Source: Marinobacterium sp. (GTDB lineage: Bacteria > Pseudomonadota > Gammaproteobacteria > Pseudomonadales > Balneatricaceae). From it: a stretch of DNA of 64,000 nt. A program made the translations under genes and the position numbers. Position 1 is the first letter of the stretch, and each line of letters starts with the position of its first letter. The notes below the pieces were generated by a model. That model was not told the DNA's origin. It searched no databases and was given only the letters and a program-made list of their open reading frames with translations. Below are positions 56,054-64,000 of this stretch, piece after piece. The DNA is taken from positions 1 through 64,000 of the forward strand of contig JAUWAC010000004.1 in NCBI GenBank assembly GCA_030602245.1, written 5' to 3'.

Positions 56054-56715
56054 CAGACCCCCGGATCCAGAATCACGTCGACGCCCTCGGGCGGGACAAA
56101 CTCAAACCGGGACGGGTCGAGCACCGGATCCAGCTCGATATGATCGAGCAGGATCGCGGTGCGCTGCCCCAGACTGTCCTCCAACAGCAGCTCGCTGAGG
56201 ACAGCCCCGTTAAACAGCAGACGGATGCGCACGAAGCTGCTCTCACTCTCCAGCGGCAGCAGTTCATACACGCGCCGGTCGGCCTGCTCGTCGATCAGCC
56301 GGATATCGAAGCGCTGCTTCAGCGCCTCGACGTTGCCGTTGAGTACCAGCGCCGGTGCGCTGCTGGCGTGGTCGCCAGCGGGCTTGCGCGTGACCTGCTC
56401 CAGATCCGGGTCGTAGATCCAGATGTACTGACCATCACTGACGATGCGCTGCTCGAACGGTGTTCGCGTATGCCAGTCAAAGCGATCGGGGCGCTCAAGC
56501 GCGAACACCCCCGTCGAGTGCTCCTCCCGCGTGCCCTCCTGCGACAGCGTATACTGCTGAAACTCGGCGGCGAAGGTGTCATATTGCGTCAGCAACTCAC
56601 CCAGCTCAGTGGCCGGATCAGCCTCAGCCGAGGCAGCCGAGGCCAAGAGCGGCGTTCCCAGCGCCGCGAGCGTCAGCGCCGCGACGGCGGCAGCGCGTTT
56701 CACATACTGTTTCAT
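56053..56715 (-). CDS. lolA: Outer-membrane lipoprotein carrier LolA
   Basis: A 220-residue periplasmic chaperone that takes lipoproteins from LolCDE to LolB. A signal peptide (about 1-30, ending LLASAASA) precedes the LolA fold ([52 protein letters not shown]). The ATG at 56715 follows GAGGG by 10 nt; an in-frame TTG nine bases earlier overlaps the ftsK end. Confidence 0.94.
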   Translation of the reverse strand: MKQYVKRAAAVAALTLAALGTPLLASAASAEADPATELGELLTQYDTFAAEFQQYTLSQEGTREEHSTGVFALERPDRFDWHTRTPFEQRIVSDGQYIWIYDPDLEQVTRKPAGDHASSAPALVLNGNVEALKQRFDIRLIDEQADRRVYELLPLESESSFVRIRLLFNGAVLSELLLEDSLGQRTAILLDHIELDPVLDPSRFEFVPPEGVDVILDPGV

Positions 56716-56720
56716 GGTGT

Positions 56721-59315
56721 TCAATCCCTCGGTGGCGGCGGCGCCAGCACTTCACGCTGGCCGTTACTGCCCGCTTCACTTACGACACCGGCCGCTTCCA
56801 TCGATTCAATCATCCGCGCAGCACGGTTGTAACCGATCTTGAGCTTGCGCTGAACCGACGAGATCGATGCCTTGCGTGATTCGGTCACAAACGCCACGGC
56901 CTCGTCATACAGCGGATCGGCTTCGTCGTCGAACAGATTACCGCTGCCGCCGCCGGCCCCCTCGCTGCCGCCCTCACTGAGGATATCGTCGATATAGACC
57001 GGGCTACCCATCGCTTTCCAGGCTTCAACCGTGCGGTGTACCTCGTCATCGCTGACGAACGCCCCGTGCACGCGGTTCGGTACGCTGGTGCCGGCCGGCA
57101 GGTACAGCATGTCACCGTAGCCGAGCAGGTTCTCGGCACCGGACTGGTCGAGAATGGTGCGCGAGTCGATCTTCGACGAGACCTGGAACGCGATCCGCGT
57201 CGGGATGTTGGCCTTGATCAGACCGGTAATCACATCCACCGAGGGCCGCTGCGTCGCCAGAATCAGATGAATACCGGCCGCACGCGCCTTCTGTGCGATA
57301 CGGGCGATCAGTTCCTCAACCTTTTTGCCGACCATCATCATCATGTCGGCAAACTCGTCGATGACGACCACGATATAGGGCAGCCGTTCCAGATAGGGCG
57401 CCGGTTCGTCGGCGTCAAACCCGGCTTCCTGCGGATTCCACAGCGGATCCCGGATCGGCTCACCCGCCGCCTCGGCCCGCGCCAGCTTGTCGTTGAAACC
57501 GGCGATATTACGCACGCCCATCTTCGCCATCAGACGGTAGCGGCGCTCCATCTCGGCCACGCACCAGCGCAGGCCACCCGCCGCCTCTTTCATATCGGTG
57601 ATAACCGGTGTCAGCAGATGCGGGATGCCGTCATAGATCGACAGTTCCAGCATCTTCGGGTCGACCAGCATCAGCCGTACTTCATCCGGCGTGGCCTTGA
57701 ACAGCAGGCTCAGCAGCATCGCGTTCACGCCGACCGACTTGCCCGAGCCGGTCGTACCGGCCACCAGCAGGTGCGGCATCTTGGCCAGGTTCGCCACCAC
57801 CGGATTACCGGCGATATCGTTACCCAGCGCCAGCGTCAACCGCGAACTGGCTTCGAGATAGGGTTTGGCATTGAGCACCTCGGACAGACGCACGGTCTGA
57901 CGCGACGCGTTGGGGATTTCGATGCCGATCACCGACTTGCCCGGAATCACCTCCACCACACGCACGCTGGACACCGCCATCGAGCGGGCCAGATCGCGGG
58001 CCAGATTGGAAATCTTGCTGGCCTTGACCCCGGGGGCGGGCTGCAGTTCGAAACGGGTAATGACCGGGCCCGGATTGACCTCCACGACCTCAGCGACGAC
58101 GCCAAAGTCCTTCAGTTTCTCCTCGAGCAGGCGCGAATATTCCTCAAGCTCCTCCTCGGTATACCCCTGCTCGGTCTGCAGCTCCGGTGGGTCGAGCAAC
58201 TCAAGCGATGGCAGCACCGGCTGCACTTTGCGCGGAGCGGTGCTGCCTGAGTTATCGCCGCCCGGCGGTTCTTCATCGACCAGCGGCTTGTGCGATTCCG
58301 ACAGCGGCACGATTTTCAGGCCACGTCGACTTTCACCCACACCCGCCGCCGGCGCCGACGCCGGAGTGGCCTCGGTTACGCCCGCTGCGGCAGCCGCTGC
58401 CGGTGTATCCCACGGCGCCGAGTCGTCAGCAGTGGGTTCAGGGGCCGACCGGGTTGCCGGTTGCGTCGCGGCCGGCGCCTCGTCGGCAGACAGCCCCTGC
58501 ACGGTAAACGACGGCGCACGACGCTCGCTGCGCTGCGGCTGCAGAACCGGCGGCATCGGCTGCGTACGCGCCTGAATCGTGGCTTCAGCATCGGGCCGCG
58601 CCCTGCTCGGCTGGCGTGGCGACACCTGCTCCTGCGCCGGCTCTGCTCCAGCCACCTCGGCTGCTCGTGGGCGTTCGTCAGCGCTGCGACGCGCACTGAG
58701 CAGCCCGGCCCCACGCTCCCACAGCTGCAGCAGGACGCCGCCGCTGCACTCCAGCGCCGTACGCCAGGACAGGTCAGCGTACAGCGTGAGCCCGAACAGC
58801 AGCAGCGTCCAATGCACCAGCGAGCCGCCGGCCAGGCTGAGCCAGGCGACCGACAGGTCCGACAACGCCTGACCGATCAACCCACCCGCCGTGAACGGAT
58901 ACTGCAGATCACTGTTCGAGAGATGCATCGACGCCAGTGTCGCCAGTGCCAGCAATATCAGCACCGCACCCGTGGTGCGCAGCATGAAAAACGGAATCGC
59001 ATCGAGCAATCCGGCACGACGGCGCCGCAGAAAGCGGATCGCCGGCCAGATCACCATAAACGGCAGCACGAAAGCGCCGAGGCCCAGCAATGAAATCGCC
59101 ACATCCGCAATCCAGGCCCCGGCAACACCCGCCAGATTGGCGATCTGCCCCTGATAACCCAGATGCGACCAGCCTGGATCGCGCGGGTCGTAACTGAAAA
59201 TTGCCAGCAGCAGAAACAGATTGCAGCCGATCGCGAGAACCAGTCCCGCTTCCTTGGCGACGCGCGCCAGCTGCGCACCCAATGCTGTTCGAGAATCGAT
59301 ACGCTTTTCGCTCAA
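56721..59315 (-). CDS. ftsK: DNA translocase FtsK
   Basis: An 864-residue septal DNA pump. Four N-terminal membrane helices (about 25-170) anchor it; a Pro/Gln/Ala-rich linker (about 195-360) leads to the RecA-like motor with Walker [17 protein letters not shown], Walker [18 protein letters not shown], and the C-terminal gamma winged helix ([21 protein letters not shown]) that reads KOPS. The linker is short for the family. The start is TTG with AAGGA 7 nt upstream. Confidence 0.95.
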   Translation of the reverse strand: MSEKRIDSRTALGAQLARVAKEAGLVLAIGCNLFLLLAIFSYDPRDPGWSHLGYQGQIANLAGVAGAWIADVAISLLGLGAFVLPFMVIWPAIRFLRRRRAGLLDAIPFFMLRTTGAVLILLALATLASMHLSNSDLQYPFTAGGLIGQALSDLSVAWLSLAGGSLVHWTLLLFGLTLYADLSWRTALECSGGVLLQLWERGAGLLSARRSADERPRAAEVAGAEPAQEQVSPRQPSRARPDAEATIQARTQPMPPVLQPQRSERRAPSFTVQGLSADEAPAATQPATRSAPEPTADDSAPWDTPAAAAAAGVTEATPASAPAAGVGESRRGLKIVPLSESHKPLVDEEPPGGDNSGSTAPRKVQPVLPSLELLDPPELQTEQGYTEEELEEYSRLLEEKLKDFGVVAEVVEVNPGPVITRFELQPAPGVKASKISNLARDLARSMAVSSVRVVEVIPGKSVIGIEIPNASRQTVRLSEVLNAKPYLEASSRLTLALGNDIAGNPVVANLAKMPHLLVAGTTGSGKSVGVNAMLLSLLFKATPDEVRLMLVDPKMLELSIYDGIPHLLTPVITDMKEAAGGLRWCVAEMERRYRLMAKMGVRNIAGFNDKLARAEAAGEPIRDPLWNPQEAGFDADEPAPYLERLPYIVVVIDEFADMMMMVGKKVEELIARIAQKARAAGIHLILATQRPSVDVITGLIKANIPTRIAFQVSSKIDSRTILDQSGAENLLGYGDMLYLPAGTSVPNRVHGAFVSDDEVHRTVEAWKAMGSPVYIDDILSEGGSEGAGGGSGNLFDDEADPLYDEAVAFVTESRKASISSVQRKLKIGYNRAARMIESMEAAGVVSEAGSNGQREVLAPPPPRD

Positions 59316-59521
59316 GCCCTGTTCCTTACTGCGTTACCCTGCAAATGAGGGAGAAAAATACCATACCGCCCAGCCAGATAGTAATGGCGCACGCGGCCTC
59401 GCCACCGCGAGCGAATAGACATCGGCGCCCCGTGGCGTTACATTCCCCGGCATTGAATCTGGCCTGCATGCCCTCATCTCTTTGGCATGCGCGTTCCCCA
59501 ATTTCCCATTGAATGGACTGA

Positions 59522-60487
<966 letters not shown>

Positions 60488-60504
60488 CAGCCAGCGGCGC
60501 ACCG

Positions 60505-61218
60505 ATGATCCCCTGGCTCCATCCGCTGCGCCTCGATTTCCCGCCGGTCGACAACGCGCTGGAAGACCCTGACGGGCTTCTGGCCGCCGGCGGGGATCTG
60601 AGTCCCGAGCGCATCCTGTCCGCATACCGTCAGGGCATCTTCCCCTGGTACAACCCGGAGGAGCCGATCCTCTGGTGGAGCCCCAACCCGCGCTGCGTGC
60701 TGTTTCCACACGACCTGCATGTTTCGCGCAGCCTGCGCAAAACCCTGCGCAAGGATGTTTTCAGCGTTACCTTCGACCGCGCATTCGACCGTGTTATTGA
60801 CGCCTGCGCCGCGCCACGCAGCTACGCCAAGGGCACCTGGATCAGCCCTGAAATGCAGCACGCCTACTGCCGCCTGCACTGGCTCGGCCACGCGCATTCG
60901 GTCGAGGTCTGGCAGGGCGATGAGCTGGTGGGCGGACTCTACGGGCTGGCACTGGGCGGCATGTTCTTCGGCGAATCGATGTTCTCATGGCGCACTAACG
61001 CGTCGAAAGTCGGCTTTGTTTACCTGGTCGAACATCTGAAAAAGTGGGGCTATGCTTTAGTCGATTGCCAGGTGTACAGCGATCATCTGGCAAGCCTCGG
61101 CGCCTGTGAACTGCCGCGCCCGCTGTTCATCGAACAGCTCGAAACCGCGCTGCAACTCAGGCCCGCACACCGCTGGCAAGCCGAACGACTTTTTCAGCCC
61201 GAGAGCCCGCACCCATGA
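60505..61218 (+). CDS. aat: Leucyl/phenylalanyl-tRNA-protein transferase Aat
   Basis: A 237-residue N-end-rule enzyme that adds Leu or Phe to proteins with N-terminal Lys or Arg, marking them for ClpS-ClpAP. GIFPWYNPEEPILWWSPNPR and GLYGLALGGMFFGESMFS are family signatures. The chosen ATG lies 18 bp after the trxB stop; the family begins near this point. The end overlaps bpt by 4 bp. Confidence 0.95.
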   Translation: MIPWLHPLRLDFPPVDNALEDPDGLLAAGGDLSPERILSAYRQGIFPWYNPEEPILWWSPNPRCVLFPHDLHVSRSLRKTLRKDVFSVTFDRAFDRVIDACAAPRSYAKGTWISPEMQHAYCRLHWLGHAHSVEVWQGDELVGGLYGLALGGMFFGESMFSWRTNASKVGFVYLVEHLKKWGYALVDCQVYSDHLASLGACELPRPLFIEQLETALQLRPAHRWQAERLFQPESPHP

Positions 61219-61922
61219 GTGACCTGCAGACCCTGCGCTTCTATGCCACGCCCCCCCATGACTGCAGCTATCTGTCCGGACGCAAGGCAAAGACACTGTT
61301 TGTCGATCCACAGGCCGAGGTCACCGCAGCGCTCTACAGCCAGCTCAGCGATCTCGGCTTTCGCCGCAGCGGCTCACATATTTATCGCCCGCACTGCGAT
61401 CAGTGCAACGCCTGCGTGTCGGTCAGGGTACCGGTGCGCGCGTTCAGACCATCGAAGACACAGCGCCGCATCTGGCGCCGCAACGACGACCTTCGCGTCG
61501 AACAGGTCGCGCCGCAACTGACCATCGAGTACTACCGGCTCTATGAGCGCTACATCAGCGAACGCCATGCCGATGGCGACATGTACCCACCCTCACCCAG
61601 CCAGTTCATGAGTTTTCTCGTCGAGGGTCGCCAGCCCAGCTGCTTTTATGAGTTCCGTGACGGTGACGACCGTCTCGTTGCCGTTGCCGTCACCGATCAG
61701 ATCGAGCAGGGCCTGTCTGCCCTGTACACGTTCTACGACCCGAACGAGGAGAGGCGCAGCCTCGGCACCTACGCCATTCTGCGGCAGATCGACGAGGTTC
61801 GCCGCAACGGACTCGATTATCTCTACCTTGGCTACTGGGTTCGCGACTGCCGCAAGATGCGCTACAAGACCGCCTACCGGCCGCTCGACATGCTGATTGC
61901 CGATCAGTGGATGCGCGTCTGA
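61215..61922 (+). CDS. bpt: Aspartate/glutamate leucyltransferase Bpt
   Basis: A 235-residue N-end-rule aminoacyl-transferase (Ate1-like fold) that adds Leu to N-terminal Asp or Glu. The N-terminal cysteine motif CSYL is followed by YRPHCDQCNACVSVRVPV, FRPSKTQRRIWRRN and GYWVRDCRKMRYKTAYRP. It is translationally coupled to aat; with clpA nearby it forms an N-degron set. Confidence 0.95.
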   Translation: MSDLQTLRFYATPPHDCSYLSGRKAKTLFVDPQAEVTAALYSQLSDLGFRRSGSHIYRPHCDQCNACVSVRVPVRAFRPSKTQRRIWRRNDDLRVEQVAPQLTIEYYRLYERYISERHADGDMYPPSPSQFMSFLVEGRQPSCFYEFRDGDDRLVAVAVTDQIEQGLSALYTFYDPNEERRSLGTYAILRQIDEVRRNGLDYLYLGYWVRDCRKMRYKTAYRPLDMLIADQWMRV

Positions 61923-62053
61923 GCCGACACAACGCCCCCGCCGTACACGCGATACTCTTTGATATGGCAGCCCGATTCAGGCAAAATAATGCGCTTTCCG
62001 GCCGGCACGTCCCGGCTGTGCACACTCAAAAACTGCCCAGAGGTAACGACTGA

Positions 62054-62272
62054 ATGGCGAAAGAAGACTCGATTGAAATGGAAGGCGTCGTCATCGACAC
62101 CCTGCCGAACACCATGTTCCGCGTCGAACTGGAGAACGGGCACGTCGTGACTGCACACATTTCAGGCAAGATGCGCAAGAACTACATCCGCATCCTGACA
62201 GGCGACAAGGTCAAGGTCGAGCTGACCCCGTACGATCTGAGCAAAGGCCGCATCGTATACCGCGCCCGCTGA
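62054..62272 (+). CDS. infA: Translation initiation factor IF-1
   Basis: A 72-residue OB-fold factor that binds the 30S A site. The whole chain matches the family ([59 protein letters not shown]). The spacing after bpt (131 bp) suggests its own promoter. A stem-loop overlaps its stop codon. Confidence 0.98.
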   Translation: MAKEDSIEMEGVVIDTLPNTMFRVELENGHVVTAHISGKMRKNYIRILTGDKVKVELTPYDLSKGRIVYRAR

Positions 62273-62288
62273 GAGAGCGGTATACGAT
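62252..62288. terminator. 12-bp perfect stem-loop overlapping the infA stop codon
   Basis: The arms atcgtataccgc (62252-62263) and gcggtatacgat (62277-62288) pair perfectly around a 13-nt loop holding the infA stop. No T-run follows. It lies between converging infA and clpA and may end or stabilise both transcripts. Confidence 0.55.
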
Positions 62289-62304
62289 ATGACGGTTGGC
62301 AGCC

Positions 62305-64000
<1,696 letters not shown>

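Overview
This 64-kb window looks like ordinary chromosome from a GC-rich gammaproteobacterium, probably a marine or aquatic member of the Oceanospirillales/Pseudomonadales such as a Marinobacterium relative. This placement is inferred from gene order (ftsK-lolA-rarA-crcB-serS next to trxB-aat-bpt-infA-clpA), from PuuA/PuuB-type polyamine genes, from many c-di-GMP and chemotaxis genes, and from PHA phasins. No rRNA, tRNA, CRISPR array, insertion sequence or prophage was recognised. Coding density is high and genes alternate strands in short operons.

Region 1 (0-9.5 kb) has a nitrogen theme. It holds an RpiR-type regulator divergent from the allantoinase gene puuE, an ammonium transporter fused to PAS-PAS-GGDEF-EAL behind a good sigma-54 promoter candidate, a PHP-glycosyltransferase fusion, and an orphan urease accessory gene ureD. 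Region 2 (9.5-24 kb) is a polyamine/amine catabolic block. Two PuuA-like glutamine synthetases, each paired with a PuuB-like FAD oxidase, are arranged divergently; a PuuC-type aldehyde dehydrogenase and an acyl-CoA synthetase follow, and two chemoreceptor genes flank the set (one frameshifted).

Region 3 (24.2-27.5 kb) is a four-gene operon with a strong Zur box. It encodes a periplasmic DUF2796 protein with an (Glu-His)18 tract, an ABC ATPase, a MacB/FtsX-like permease and a DUF3299 protein. Region 4 (27.5-47 kb) is mixed: a PepSY-flavodoxin reductase, a GNAT enzyme, a CZB/half-CheW protein, panD, metH, a solute-binding protein translationally coupled to a multi-PAS diguanylate cyclase, a transglutaminase, another diguanylate cyclase, a GH13_18 phosphorylase, a DUF4197 protein, two EamA transporters and a PQQ-type sugar dehydrogenase.

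Region 5 (47-64 kb) is mostly housekeeping: a PreP-like M16 protease, tandem phasins, a UbiH-family hydroxylase, serS, crcB, rarA, lolA, ftsK, trxB, aat, bpt, infA and a truncated clpA. The two phasin genes share a promoter layout in which similar 15-bp palindromes flank the -35/-10 region, as expected for a PhaR-type repressor. The most noteworthy points are the Amt-c-di-GMP fusion with its sigma-54 promoter, the paired phasin operators, the Zur operon with its long EH repeat, the duplicated polyamine modules, and the CZB protein that lacks the first half of CheW.
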